Assembly: GCA_934086775.1 (NCBI GenBank)
Contig: CAKOIJ010000001.1
Location: forward strand, 18,502-82,501
DNA: 64,000 nt
Source of the DNA: an uncultured Bacilli bacterium
GTDB taxonomy: Bacteria > Bacillota_I > Bacilli_A > RF39 > UBA660
Reading direction: 5' to 3'
Shown here one piece after another: positions 1 through 8,744 of the stretch. The notes under the pieces are model-generated. The model made no database searches and had not been told where the DNA came from. It saw nothing but the letters and a program-made list of their open reading frames with translations. Within the stretch, counting starts at the first letter, position 1. Each line of letters starts with the position of its first letter. Made by a program: the position numbers and the translations under genes.

Positions 1-324
1 TTCTTTTTTTAAAAGTATTAATTTATTCGTTGTGTCAGAATAAGTAAGAGTTCCATTTATTAAAGTAATATTTCTTTCTCCAGTAGCAAGCACTATATTA
101 CAAACTCCATTAGAACAGTTTGCATTTTTTATTCCTCCATTATTATGGATATCTTTATTAATAGTTTCAGATATAACATTTTTATTTAAAATTAAGTTAG
201 ACACTGAATCAATACCAATATCTTCTTCATTTATTTGCTTTAAAAAATTAAGCAAAAATATCATAACAACTGATAACAATGCAACACTTATAGTTAATTC
301 AACTAAAGTAAAACCTTTTTTCAT
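1..324 (-). CDS. Type IV pilin-like (pseudopilin) protein, 3' end outside window
   Basis: The gene starts at 324 and runs off the left edge, so only about 108 residues are visible. It begins MKKGFTLVELTISVALL, a textbook class III prepilin leader: basic residues, the G/F cleavage site for prepilin peptidase, Glu at mature position 5 and a hydrophobic helix. Two Cys residues sit in the visible globular part (NCSNGVC). The product should assemble in a membrane-anchored pseudopilus of the competence (ComG) type. It follows two other pilin-like genes (333-945) on the same strand with short gaps, so the three form one operon. Which ComG subunit it is cannot be decided without the missing part. Confidence 0.85.
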   Translation of the reverse strand, partial: MKKGFTLVELTISVALLSVVMIFLLNFLKQINEEDIGIDSVSNLILNKNVISETINKDIHNNGGIKNANCSNGVCNIVLATGERNITLINGTLTYSDTTNKLILLKKE

Positions 325-332
325 ACACTCAC

Positions 333-782
333 CTATATTTCTAAAGATGCATAATAATTTTTATTATTATACTTATAATTTGCTATTATATATCTATTAT
401 TACCATCTAAAGTTTTCATATATTCTTTCATAGTATTAGGGACATTTAAATTATCAAGAATTATTACACCTATAGCACTATGGTTTATTAGAATTCTTTC
501 TACATTTAATTCATCAATTAAAAGGGAACAGTCATTGCCCATATAACTTATGCAATTGTTCTTGGTTATTAAAGTATAACCTTCTGTTTTAATAATACTA
601 TCTTTTTTTATATCATTTCTAATAATATCCGTTTTATAGATGTCACTAATATTATCATATATTTTTCTAGTATCTATATCTGAAGATATTTTAATTGTAA
701 TAGAATACATACTAACTAAAGAGGCAGAAAGAATAGCAACAACAACAATTGTTTCTAAAAATATAAAACCTTTTTTATTCAT
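333..782 (-). CDS. Type IV pilin-like minor pseudopilin
   Basis: This 149-residue protein begins MNKKGFIFLETIVVVAIL: a short basic leader, G/F, a Glu five residues after the cleavage point, then a hydrophobic helix. This is the class III signal processed by prepilin peptidase (ComC/PilD). The rest is a poorly conserved globular domain with a Cys pair (NNCISYMGNDC). Its ATG overlaps the end of the upstream small pilin gene by 8 bases, and the next pilin gene starts 9 bases after its stop, so the genes are translationally linked. Position and size fit a ComGE/ComGF-like minor pseudopilin, but the exact subunit is an inference. Confidence 0.75.
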   Translation of the reverse strand: MNKKGFIFLETIVVVAILSASLVSMYSITIKISSDIDTRKIYDNISDIYKTDIIRNDIKKDSIIKTEGYTLITKNNCISYMGNDCSLLIDELNVERILINHSAIGVIILDNLNVPNTMKEYMKTLDGNNRYIIANYKYNNKNYYASLEI

Positions 783-945
783 TAAAATACTCCTTATTTA
801 ATTCATCTTTAATATTTTTTGATAAACCATTTATTAAATTATTTCTAGCAGTATATTTACTTAAAATAGAAGCAAGAACTAATATGAATACTATTAGAAA
901 TGAATAAACAGTAGCCATAGAAATAAAACCTTTTTTACTATTCAT
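775..945 (-). CDS. Small pilin-like protein, 56 residues
   Basis: This short gene has a good ribosome binding site (GGGGAG, 5-6 bases before the ATG) and encodes 56 residues starting MNSKKGFISMATVYSF. It has the KKGF leader and a hydrophobic helix but no Glu at mature position 5, so its processing may differ. It ends with a basic and acidic tail (residues about 34-56). Its stop overlaps the start of the 333-782 gene by 8 bases. It is first in the visible pilin operon. A ComGG-like or minor pilin role is likely from context only. Confidence 0.65.
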   Translation of the reverse strand: MNSKKGFISMATVYSFLIVFILVLASILSKYTARNNLINGLSKNIKDELNKEYFNE

Positions 946-1070
946 AATTTTCTCCCCTTATCCTAATAAAATTATATAACAAAGGTCTGCTGTTGTCAAA
1001 TAAACAAATTAACCTAAATTAAGATTAATTATACTTCTTTTTAAGATTCAAAATACGCTAGACATAAATA

Positions 1071-1101
1071 AAAAACACCTCAGTTTACTGAAGTGTTTTT
1101 T
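1071..1101. terminator. Bidirectional intrinsic terminator
   Basis: A 13-bp stem with one mismatch (AAAAACAC..CAG paired with CTG..GTGTTTTT) and a TTTA loop is flanked by A and T runs, so it can stop transcription from either side. It separates the pilin operon from the small gene at 1137. Confidence 0.75.
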
Positions 1102-1125
1102 ATGTACTTAAGATATATTTTTTCA

Positions 1126-1131
1126 TATAAT
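1126..1131 (+). promoter_or_regulatory. -10 box TATAAT immediately before an ATG (leaderless start?)
   Basis: A consensus TATAAT ends 5 bases before the ATG at 1137. The expected transcription start is therefore at or next to the ATG, and no Shine-Dalgarno sequence is present. This suggests a leaderless transcript. Confidence 0.45.
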
Positions 1132-1136
1132 AAAGT

Positions 1137-1331
1137 ATGAATAAGTTTAATGAGTTTAAAAATTTATATAAACAAAATAGAAAACTTTTTAATATAGTTA
1201 TATTAGTAGTTAATTTTTTATTATTTATATGGCAATCAATTGTAAGTTTAATAGTACCTTCAAGACTTAATATATTTATATTATTAATACTAGTAATTTT
1301 ATTATTATATCAGTTAGTTAAAGACATTTGA
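1137..1331 (+). CDS. Small two-helix membrane protein, unknown function
   Basis: This 64-residue ORF encodes a charged N-terminus (about 16 residues) followed by two hydrophobic segments (about 17-40 and 44-62). It has no recognisable family. It lacks a ribosome binding site but has a consensus -10 box placed for a leaderless mRNA. It runs opposite to its neighbours, and its 3' end overlaps the end of the convergent 1314-2153 gene by 18 bases. The composition (Leu/Ile/Val-rich with two clean helices) argues for a real gene, but it could be chance. Confidence 0.5.
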   Translation: MNKFNEFKNLYKQNRKLFNIVILVVNFLLFIWQSIVSLIVPSRLNIFILLILVILLLYQLVKDI

Positions 1332-2153
1332 TTTAATAAAATTACTAGTTTTGTATGTATAAAATAAACTTGATTTTATTTCTTTAACTTTATCATATTC
1401 ATTTAATTCTTCGTTTATACTAGTGGGCATACTAATTAATATATTAAAAAGTATTATTTCTTCTTCATTTAATTTATTATTTTCGTTATATACTTTAAGT
1501 AAATACTCCATATCTACATTATTATACTCATTTCTATAAAGTTTATATATATCAAGGATTGGTGTATCAACCAAAAAATTATCCCAACCTGTTAAGATAT
1601 TCTTTTTACCCCTAAAAAAGTTATCTTTCTTTAAGTTATTATGTACTACACATACTCTTTCTTTAGTTTTATCTTTAACTAGTTTATACCACTTATTTAA
1701 TTCTTTTTCTATGTAATATAAATTAGATATAATAATAGAATAATTTCTTGCAAATAAATAGTTACTTGGAGACATATATTCTTCATTATCTATAAGTTCT
1801 ATCTTTTTAGAATATATGTCTTTTAAATAATCAATATTATCCATTAACTTATTATAAATTTCTTTAAACTTACTTTTACTAACATTCTTATAATAACTAG
1901 TTTTGTAATGTAGAAGACTAACCATATTAATCATACTTTCATCTATATTATCGTTAAGATTATTTTCTTTTTCAAGATATTCATATTCTAAAAAGTTATT
2001 TCTATCGTTCGTTATATTAGGAAAATATTCATAGCCTCTTGAACTTAAATATTCAAAAAGATCTTTTAAATCTTTTTTCTTTTCTTTAATTACAATTTTT
2101 TTACCATTGTTTTCAATTATTTTAACTTTGCCTTTAATAGTAAATCTATTCAT
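1314..2153 (-). CDS. CotS-like aminoglycoside/choline-kinase-fold protein
   Basis: This 279-residue protein resembles the CotS/YutH group of the APH (aminoglycoside phosphotransferase) kinase fold. The visible signature is VCVVHNNLKKDN near residue 170, in the place of the catalytic HxDxxxxN loop, followed by ILTGWDNF in the place of the metal-binding IDWE. The usual catalytic Asp (HGD) is Asn here (HNN), so activity is doubtful. The start overlaps the end of the SPOCS/LysM gene by 8 bases. In spore formers, CotS-type proteins are inner-coat components. Here the pairing with a SPOCS/LysM protein supports a spore-surface role, which is inferred. Confidence 0.55.
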   Translation of the reverse strand: MNRFTIKGKVKIIENNGKKIVIKEKKKDLKDLFEYLSSRGYEYFPNITNDRNNFLEYEYLEKENNLNDNIDESMINMVSLLHYKTSYYKNVSKSKFKEIYNKLMDNIDYLKDIYSKKIELIDNEEYMSPSNYLFARNYSIIISNLYYIEKELNKWYKLVKDKTKERVCVVHNNLKKDNFFRGKKNILTGWDNFLVDTPILDIYKLYRNEYNNVDMEYLLKVYNENNKLNEEEIILFNILISMPTSINEELNEYDKVKEIKSSLFYTYKTSNFIKSNVFN

Positions 2154-2781
2154 TTTCTATATATGGAATTACTATTTTAGAATTAGTTGTTATCTCTGAA
2201 AGATTATTATATTCCTTAATATTTTCAACACTTACATTATATTTAAGAGCAATACTTTCAATAGTATCTTCTTCTCTCATAATATAAATTTTATATTTAG
2301 AATAACCATTATTTTTAATAGAGTTAAAAATATTATCCATATTACTCTCTGTAACTGTTGTTTCTTCATTCTTAAGAGTGGTAATAGGCTCTTCTATAAT
2401 TTCTTCTTCTAAATTATTTTCTTCAATAAAGTCTTCTATTGAAGAAACTTCTTCCTCTTTTTTAACTTCTTCATAACACATATTTAATAACATTTTAAGA
2501 TGTAGAACATCTTTTTCAAGTTCATAACTAAAATCATCTATAGTAACACTTATAGTATCCTTATCAATTAAACTAGATAAAGCAATTGTAAAAGGAATTG
2601 TATATAGAAAAGTTTCAACACCTACACTAGATTTAGTTATTTTATACTCTCCTGATACATCAAAATAACCCTCGATAGTATCTTCATTAATCTTATAATC
2701 GTGTGTTAAAGAAATATCGGTTATTTCTGATGCATATGTTTTTAAAATACAATCTTTTTTAAATTCAATTTTTTGATTCAC
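2146..2781 (-). CDS. SPOCS/LysM-like spore envelope protein
   Basis: This 211-residue protein has an N-terminal beta-rich domain (about 1-110) resembling the SPOCS/DUF3794 domain of spore coat proteins. An acidic Glu-rich linker follows (about 115-155). The C-terminus is a LysM module (about 165-208): IYIMREEDTIESIALKYNVS, then NNL and IVIPY, the usual LysM pattern for binding peptidoglycan-like glycans. The start is a GTG at 2781, preceded by AAAGGAG; no nearby ATG is available. It lies between lon and the CotS-like gene. The LysM call is firm, SPOCS moderate, and the spore role inferred. Confidence 0.65.
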   Translation of the reverse strand: MNQKIEFKKDCILKTYASEITDISLTHDYKINEDTIEGYFDVSGEYKITKSSVGVETFLYTIPFTIALSSLIDKDTISVTIDDFSYELEKDVLHLKMLLNMCYEEVKKEEEVSSIEDFIEENNLEEEIIEEPITTLKNEETTVTESNMDNIFNSIKNNGYSKYKIYIMREEDTIESIALKYNVSVENIKEYNNLSEITTNSKIVIPYIENE

Positions 2782-2829
2782 AAATAAAACACTCCTTTCA
2801 TGTTAATTATATTAAGAAGTGTTTTATTT
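2782..2829 (-). terminator. lon terminator with a -10-like box in its loop
   Basis: Perfect 12-bp arms at 2782-2793 and 2818-2829 enclose a 24-base loop. The loop carries TATAAT (2806-2811) and most of the AAAGGAG of the next gene. It probably ends lon transcripts, and the downstream gene may be transcribed anew from the loop. Confidence 0.5.
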
Positions 2830-2833
2830 ATGA

Positions 2834-5134
2834 TTAATTTAAAAATAATTTATTATATATTTCTATATAATTATTTACATATATAAAATTTAACTTAGAT
2901 TTAATATGAACATCTAACTCTTCAATTTCATTTTTATTATCATATGATAGATATATTTCTTTAATACCATTTTTAATAGCGGTTAAACATTTTTCTCTTA
3001 ATCCTCCAACTGGTAAAACATCACCCAAAAGGGTTATTTCTCCACTTGAAGAAAATGTACTTTTAACTGGCTTATTTTTTAAAAAACTAAGAATAGCAGT
3101 GGTAATAACAGTACCGGCAGAAGGCCCTTCTTTAGGAACTCCACCTTCTCTAAAATTTATATGAAGAGTTTTATCAAATGTACTTTTATCAAGTCCAAAT
3201 TTATCCATGTTTGATTTAATATAACCGATGGAAACTCCAATACTTTCTTTTAATGAATTACCTAAATGTCCACTTGTAATAAAGTCTTCTTTCCCACTAT
3301 AACTAGTTACTTCTATTTCAAGTATTTCACCACCATATGGTGTATAGGCAAGTCCTTTCACATATCCGGGTTTAATATTATTATTAAATGTTTTAGAGTA
3401 ATATTTATAACTACCTAAATATCTCTTAATATTATTTTCATTAATTATAATTGCTTTCTTTACATTGTATAATTTATTATATGTGATAACTTTTCTAATA
3501 ATTTTATTAATATTTCTATCAAGTTCTCTAACTCCGCTTTCTCTAGTATAATTTTCTATTATTTTTAAAATAGCCTCATCTGTAAAAGAAATATCATATC
3601 CAGGACATTTACTAAGTGCATTATCTATTAAATAATTCTTAGCTATTAATAATTTTTCATGATTCAAATAAGAATTAAGTTCTATTATTTCAAGTCTATC
3701 TTGAAGTACTCTTGGTATTTCATTTTTATCATTAGCAGTAAGTATCCATGTAACAGTACTTAAATCTATTCTTTCGTCTATAAAATTATCTACAAAATTT
3801 TTATTTTGTTTTACATCTAATAAATCAAGAAGTACACTAGAAGGATCTCCTTTATAATCTTTACTCATTTTATCTACTTCGTCAAGAAGTATAACAGGGT
3901 TCATACTTTCACATCTTATTAAAGCATTCATTATTTTACCAGGACTACTACCTATATATGCTTTTCTATGTCCAAGTAGTTCTGAAGGGTCGCTCATACC
4001 AGCTAAACTTATCTTATTAAATTTTTTATTTAAAGAAGAAGCAATGCTTTCGGCAAGCGTTGTTTTACCTACTCCTGGGGGTCCAATTAAACATATAATT
4101 GGACTTTCTTTCTCACTAACAGCAATATATTCTAGGACTCTTTCTTTTGGCTTAGTTAAACCATAATGAGTCTTATCAAGAGCTTTTTTAACACTATTTA
4201 AATCATTATTTTCTTTGGTATATTTATTAAAAGGTATACTTATTAATGTATCAATATAACTTTTAATAACACTTGCCTCAGGATTATTATCAAGACATAA
4301 TTCATACCTAGAAATTTCTAGTTTCAACCTATTGATAATATTACTTGGTAAATTATTGTCACTTATTAACTTATTGATATAGTCTATATAATCTCTTTTA
4401 CTATCTTTTTCTCCCAACTCTTCTTTTATAATCTTCATCTTTTCTTTTAAAATCATAGACTTTTGCATTTCATCTAAGTCTTGTTTTATTTCATTTTCTA
4501 TTTTATTTTCAAGTTCAATAATAGCAATTTCTATATTAATTTCATTTATTAATTTCTTACATCTGCTTACTCTGCTAGAATCTAGCATTAACTTTAATTT
4601 TTTATCAGCAGATATAGGCATAAAATTAGTAGTTATATCGGTTAAAACTTCTAAATCAGTTATATCTTTAATCTTATTTAAAATAGAATTTGAAGCATAA
4701 GGATTTATTTTTATGTATTTTTTTATTACTTCTATTAGTTTTCTAGTTAAAGCAACTTCTAAAGTCTCATTATATGTTGATACTGGGAAATTAATAATTT
4801 CACTTACTAAAATATTATTATCATTCTTATAATAACTATATTTTAATACTTTAACTCTTTTAATTCCGCTTAAAACTATTCTAGTATTACCACTTGGTAA
4901 ATCTATCTTACTTTTAATAGAGGCTTCTACACCTAGATTAGGTAGATCACTTGTATCGGGTTTTTCTTCTAAATGATTAATTGGAGTAACTACTAGAATT
5001 TTACTATTATATTTAGTCTTAGAAAGTTCAATTATTTTTTTACTCAAACTGTTATTTAAATCAATTCTTGCTTCTCCAAAAGGGAGTAATACAAGATTTT
5101 TTAGTAAAATTACAGGTAAATTACTTTTAATCAT
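2834..5134 (-). CDS. lon: ATP-dependent protease Lon
   Basis: Cytosolic AAA+ protease of about 766 residues. It has the N-terminal substrate-binding LON domain, a coiled-coil region, the Walker A loop GPPGVGKTTLAES, Walker B (VILLDEVDKM) and the C-terminal Ser-Lys protease domain. The catalytic Ser is in EGPSAGTVITT and the Lys in REKCLTAIKNG. The open frame extends five codons further upstream, but GGGAGGG lies 6 bases before the ATG at 5134, and the upstream ATG would overlap that site, so 5134 is the better start. It has its own promoter (5160-5188). LonA and LonB were not distinguished further. Confidence 0.95.
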   Translation of the reverse strand: MIKSNLPVILLKNLVLLPFGEARIDLNNSLSKKIIELSKTKYNSKILVVTPINHLEEKPDTSDLPNLGVEASIKSKIDLPSGNTRIVLSGIKRVKVLKYSYYKNDNNILVSEIINFPVSTYNETLEVALTRKLIEVIKKYIKINPYASNSILNKIKDITDLEVLTDITTNFMPISADKKLKLMLDSSRVSRCKKLINEINIEIAIIELENKIENEIKQDLDEMQKSMILKEKMKIIKEELGEKDSKRDYIDYINKLISDNNLPSNIINRLKLEISRYELCLDNNPEASVIKSYIDTLISIPFNKYTKENNDLNSVKKALDKTHYGLTKPKERVLEYIAVSEKESPIICLIGPPGVGKTTLAESIASSLNKKFNKISLAGMSDPSELLGHRKAYIGSSPGKIMNALIRCESMNPVILLDEVDKMSKDYKGDPSSVLLDLLDVKQNKNFVDNFIDERIDLSTVTWILTANDKNEIPRVLQDRLEIIELNSYLNHEKLLIAKNYLIDNALSKCPGYDISFTDEAILKIIENYTRESGVRELDRNINKIIRKVITYNKLYNVKKAIIINENNIKRYLGSYKYYSKTFNNNIKPGYVKGLAYTPYGGEILEIEVTSYSGKEDFITSGHLGNSLKESIGVSIGYIKSNMDKFGLDKSTFDKTLHINFREGGVPKEGPSAGTVITTAILSFLKNKPVKSTFSSSGEITLLGDVLPVGGLREKCLTAIKNGIKEIYLSYDNKNEIEELDVHIKSKLNFIYVNNYIEIYNKLFLN

Positions 5135-5159
5135 GTTTATCCCTCCCATTTGATTAATT

Positions 5160-5188
5160 ATTATAATGTTTTTTTTTCTTCTTGTCTA
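5160..5188 (-). promoter_or_regulatory. SigA-type promoter of lon
   Basis: TAGACA (5183-5188), a 17-base spacer and TATAAT (5160-5165) lie just upstream of the lon start. Confidence 0.75.
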
Positions 5189-5206
5189 GTATTTTTAAAC
5201 TAAAAA

Positions 5207-5238
5207 AGAATATTATTTTTTTATAACTTAATATTCTT
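5207..5238 (-). terminator. Intrinsic terminator after holA
   Basis: Ten-bp arms (AAGAATATTA / TAATATTCTT) are followed by a T run on the minus strand. It overlaps the holA stop codon and closes the rimP-holA operon. Confidence 0.75.
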
Positions 5239-6176
5239 TATAAATTAATAAAATATGTTTCTAATCCTTTAAATCTATCTATCTCTCCTGTTTTAATTTC
5301 ATAGTCTAATATACTCAGATTCTTTAACATTTTAACGAGTTCATTTAAACTTATATTTCTAGAATAATTAATAGAAATCCCCACTCTATAAGGATGTTCT
5401 TTTAAATAAGATGCAATCTTTTCTTTATTGTAACCTTCTTCTAATAATATTTTTGTACATAGTATTAACCTTATATTACTTTCTAGTAAAGATATAATTA
5501 CTTGAGGTTCTTCTTTATTTTCTATAAGCTCCTTGTAAAGATTAAAAATACTAGCTTTATCTTTATTTATAACAGCATTTACTAGTTTAAAAATATTACC
5601 TTCCTCTTCGTATTTAGTTATAACTTTTTTAACATCATCTAAGTTAATATTATCACTATTAATTTTATATATTAATAACTTATTTAATTCACTATCTAAT
5701 ACCATGGTATTAGAATTAATTCTTAATGATATTTCTCTTAGCGCATCATAATCTATTTTTTTATTATTACTTTCAAAAAAATTTTTAGTATAAGAAATAA
5801 TATCTTTTTCATCTATTAAAGAAAAACTTTTAACCGTACTTACTTCTTTTAATTCTTTAACTATTTTCTTCCTTTCATCAAGTTTATCACTATTTACTTT
5901 TAAAACTAAATAAGTATTATTATTTGGATTATGTATATAGTTAGTAAATATCTCGCTTTCTAAAGATCCTTTTCCAGTTAAAAATATACTATTATTTACT
6001 ACTACCATCTTTTTATCATTAAATAACCCGTTATAAGAACATTCTGTTATTATATCAACTATAGGAGTACTATCATAGTCATATACAATTTTATCAGTTA
6101 TATTATTTTCTTTTATAATATTTTCAATATACTTATCTATTAAAATATCATTTTTACCATATAAAACATAAATCAT
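5238..6176 (-). CDS. holA: DNA polymerase III delta subunit
   Basis: This 312-residue protein starts MIYVLYGKNDILIDKYI, typical of HolA (an NTPase-like fold lacking ATP binding). It opens the sliding clamp in the clamp-loader complex. The rest shows the helical delta pattern, with EEEGNIFKLVNAVINKD in the middle and GLETYFINL at the end. It is the last gene of the long operon beginning with rimP and is separated from the upstream 6179-6970 gene by 2 bases. Length is normal for Firmicutes HolA (about 310-340). Confidence 0.85.
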   Translation of the reverse strand: MIYVLYGKNDILIDKYIENIIKENNITDKIVYDYDSTPIVDIITECSYNGLFNDKKMVVVNNSIFLTGKGSLESEIFTNYIHNPNNNTYLVLKVNSDKLDERKKIVKELKEVSTVKSFSLIDEKDIISYTKNFFESNNKKIDYDALREISLRINSNTMVLDSELNKLLIYKINSDNINLDDVKKVITKYEEEGNIFKLVNAVINKDKASIFNLYKELIENKEEPQVIISLLESNIRLILCTKILLEEGYNKEKIASYLKEHPYRVGISINYSRNISLNELVKMLKNLSILDYEIKTGEIDRFKGLETYFINL

Positions 6177-6178
6177 AT

Positions 6179-6970
6179 TTATTTACTTTCCTTTATAACT
6201 ATGTAACTAACACTTTCATCTAAAAGAAAATCTCTTTCATTTACTTCTAACTTACCATTTATATAAATAGTGCTTGCATTTATTCCTAGAATGGAAAGAA
6301 TTTCTTTTAAATTAGAATATTTTTTAACTTTAATAACTTTAACTTCATTAGTAATAATACTTATATATATATAGTCTCTTGCTAATCTGTTCTTTAGTTT
6401 GTTATATATATCTAAAATATCATATAAATTATAATATTCGGAATATTTCTTATTAAATACTAAATTAATATTAGGATAAGCATTTATATAATTAAATAAA
6501 GTTCCAAAAGAAATAATATCTTTTTTATTTAAATTAATATATGCTTTTATATTATAAGTTTCAGTTAGTAAATTAATAGTTTCTAATATTGCTTTAATAT
6601 TATCTTTAAGAATATAAGAATCTTTAATATCATAGTTTAAATTATTATTAATATTTATATAAAAATCTTTATTTAAAGATACAACTTCATTTATAAATGA
6701 TTTATCTAGTTTATAAATACTCTCATTTTGAATTAAGTTCCTATGTTCATCTTTAAAGTTATTTTCTATTACAATAGTGTTTAATATTCCTTTGGTACTA
6801 TTAATTTTGGTAGTACCTTTAACAATACCTGATATTGGACTATAATCTACTAGTTTATCTCCTTTTAAAACAACTTCACTTTTTATATTAATATCATTAA
6901 TATTATCAAAAGGTAAATAAATATAGTCTTCAGTCAGATAACTTTCTACTTCATTAATCATTATTTTCAC
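6179..6970 (-). CDS. RnfC-like barrel-sandwich/SLBB-type protein, function unknown
   Basis: This 263-residue protein has an N-terminal segment (about 30-70, YSPISGIVKGTTKINS) resembling the barrel-sandwich domain at the start of RnfC/PduS proteins. The C-terminal part (about 210-258, ILSILGINASTIYING) recalls an SLBB or beta-grasp fold. There is no CxxCxxC iron-sulfur motif and no NADH/FMN-binding glycine loop, so it cannot be a working RnfC. Its start overlaps uvrC by 17 bases, and it precedes holA by 2 bases, so it is co-expressed with DNA repair and replication genes. The family assignment is tentative. Confidence 0.4.
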   Translation of the reverse strand: MKIMINEVESYLTEDYIYLPFDNINDINIKSEVVLKGDKLVDYSPISGIVKGTTKINSTKGILNTIVIENNFKDEHRNLIQNESIYKLDKSFINEVVSLNKDFYININNNLNYDIKDSYILKDNIKAILETINLLTETYNIKAYINLNKKDIISFGTLFNYINAYPNINLVFNKKYSEYYNLYDILDIYNKLKNRLARDYIYISIITNEVKVIKVKKYSNLKEILSILGINASTIYINGKLEVNERDFLLDESVSYIVIKESK

Positions 6971-8723
6971 TCCCCATTTTTAAAAAGTCTAATAACTCCT
7001 TTGCAACACTTTGAGGAAGTATTTCACTAAGTTCTTCAATACTTGTTTCACGTATCCTTTTAATACTTCCATATTTTTTTAATAGTTCTTTTCTTCTAGT
7101 TGGTCCTATTCCGTTTACTTTATTAAGTACACTTTCAATAGAACCTTTACTTCTAATTTGCCTATGATAGTTAATAGTAAATCTGTGTACTTCATCACTT
7201 ATTCTAGTTAAAAGATAAAACATATTACTTTTCTTATCAATATTATACTCTTTTAATGTATCCCCATCAACTAGTTTACTTAAAGTATGTTTATCATCTT
7301 TCATTAAACCGCATACCTTAATATTTAAGTTTAGACTATTTAATACTTCTTTACAAGCGTTTATTTGATTAACTCCTCCATCTACTAATATTAGGTCAGG
7401 TTTTCTAGTTTTATTCATAAGTACGCTTTGATATCTTCTATATATAACTTCTTTCATAGATCCAACATCATCGTTCTTATCAGTTGATATTTTAAATTTT
7501 CTATAGTCATTCTTACTAGGTTTACCATCTATAAATGTAACCATTCCACTAACAGTAAAAGATCCAAATAAATTGGAGTTATCAAATGCCTCGATTATAT
7601 TTAAATAGGGCATATTTAAAATGTCTCCTAAACTTTGAAGAGCATTTATAGTTCTGTCTTCATCTTTGTAAATAAGTTCTAAATTATTTTTAAAATTTAT
7701 TTCAGCATTAGTTCTTGCTAAATCAAATAAATGTTTCTTTTTACCTTTAAAAGTATTTACTACTTTAGTTTCAAGTAGTGTACTTAATAAATCTGTATCA
7801 ACTATATCAGGTACTATTAATTCTTTAGGTAAGATATTCTTTTTAGAATAAAAATTAACTATATAATATTCTAAGGTTTCTTTTACCTCATCTATAAGAG
7901 GAAATATATTCTTCTTATCTCCTAAAAGTTTACCATTTCTAATAAAAAATACTACTATACTAATATATCCGTTTCCTATATAATAATTGAAAATGTCTCT
8001 ATTAACTCCATCATTAAGTTCTACTTTTTGTTTTTCAAAAACAACATTAATATAATCAAGTTCTTTCTTTAAATCAAGCGCAACTTCATAATTTAAATTA
8101 TCAGAATTTATTTTAATTTTTTCTTTAATTTTATTTATTAAAACTTCATCATGTCCATTTAATATAGAAAGTATTTCATTATTAAGACTAGATACATCTA
8201 AATTCTTATACTCACAGTATCCAAGACATTCTCCTATATGGTAATATAAACAAACCTTCTTAGGCATTTTATCACATTTTTTTAGTGGATAAAGTCTATT
8301 AATTAAATTAACAAGTTTTCTAGCTGCACTACTATTAGGGTAAGGCCCAAATAAAAGTTTATTTTTCTTATTAATATTTATTTCTCTCTTAACGGTTAAA
8401 GTAGGATATTTATCACACTTATATTCTATGTAAGGATAACTTTTATCATCTTTAAGAAGAATATTATAGTGAGGATCATGTTTCTTAATTAAATTCATTT
8501 CGAGAATAAAAGCTTCAAGTTCACTTGAAGTAACTATATAATCAAAGTCATATATTTCACTAACTAATAACTTAGTCTTGCCAGTGTGCTCTCTATTAAA
8601 ATAACTATTAAGTCTATTCTTGAGTACTTTTGCTTTACCTACATATATAATAGTACCTTCTTTATTTTTCATTAAATAGCATCCTGGTAATTTTGGTACT
8701 AAAAGAAGTTTATCTTTTATCAT
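6954..8723 (-). CDS. uvrC: Excinuclease ABC subunit C
   Basis: This 589-residue nucleotide-excision-repair endonuclease makes both incisions around a lesion held by UvrB. Visible domains are the N-terminal GIY-YIG nuclease (CYLMKNKEGTIIYVGKAKVL), a Cys cluster (KKCDKMPKKVCLYYHIGECLG region), the RNase H-like C-terminal nuclease with LILVDGGVNQI, and C-terminal helix-hairpin-helix motifs (VNGIGPTRRKELLKKYGSI). It sits in the rbfA-to-holA part of the operon; the downstream gene overlaps its 3' end by 17 bases. Confidence 0.95.
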   Translation of the reverse strand: MIKDKLLLVPKLPGCYLMKNKEGTIIYVGKAKVLKNRLNSYFNREHTGKTKLLVSEIYDFDYIVTSSELEAFILEMNLIKKHDPHYNILLKDDKSYPYIEYKCDKYPTLTVKREININKKNKLLFGPYPNSSAARKLVNLINRLYPLKKCDKMPKKVCLYYHIGECLGYCEYKNLDVSSLNNEILSILNGHDEVLINKIKEKIKINSDNLNYEVALDLKKELDYINVVFEKQKVELNDGVNRDIFNYYIGNGYISIVVFFIRNGKLLGDKKNIFPLIDEVKETLEYYIVNFYSKKNILPKELIVPDIVDTDLLSTLLETKVVNTFKGKKKHLFDLARTNAEINFKNNLELIYKDEDRTINALQSLGDILNMPYLNIIEAFDNSNLFGSFTVSGMVTFIDGKPSKNDYRKFKISTDKNDDVGSMKEVIYRRYQSVLMNKTRKPDLILVDGGVNQINACKEVLNSLNLNIKVCGLMKDDKHTLSKLVDGDTLKEYNIDKKSNMFYLLTRISDEVHRFTINYHRQIRSKGSIESVLNKVNGIGPTRRKELLKKYGSIKRIRETSIEELSEILPQSVAKELLDFLKMGSENND

Positions 8724-8744
8724 AATGTTCTCCTTTCAATATTA

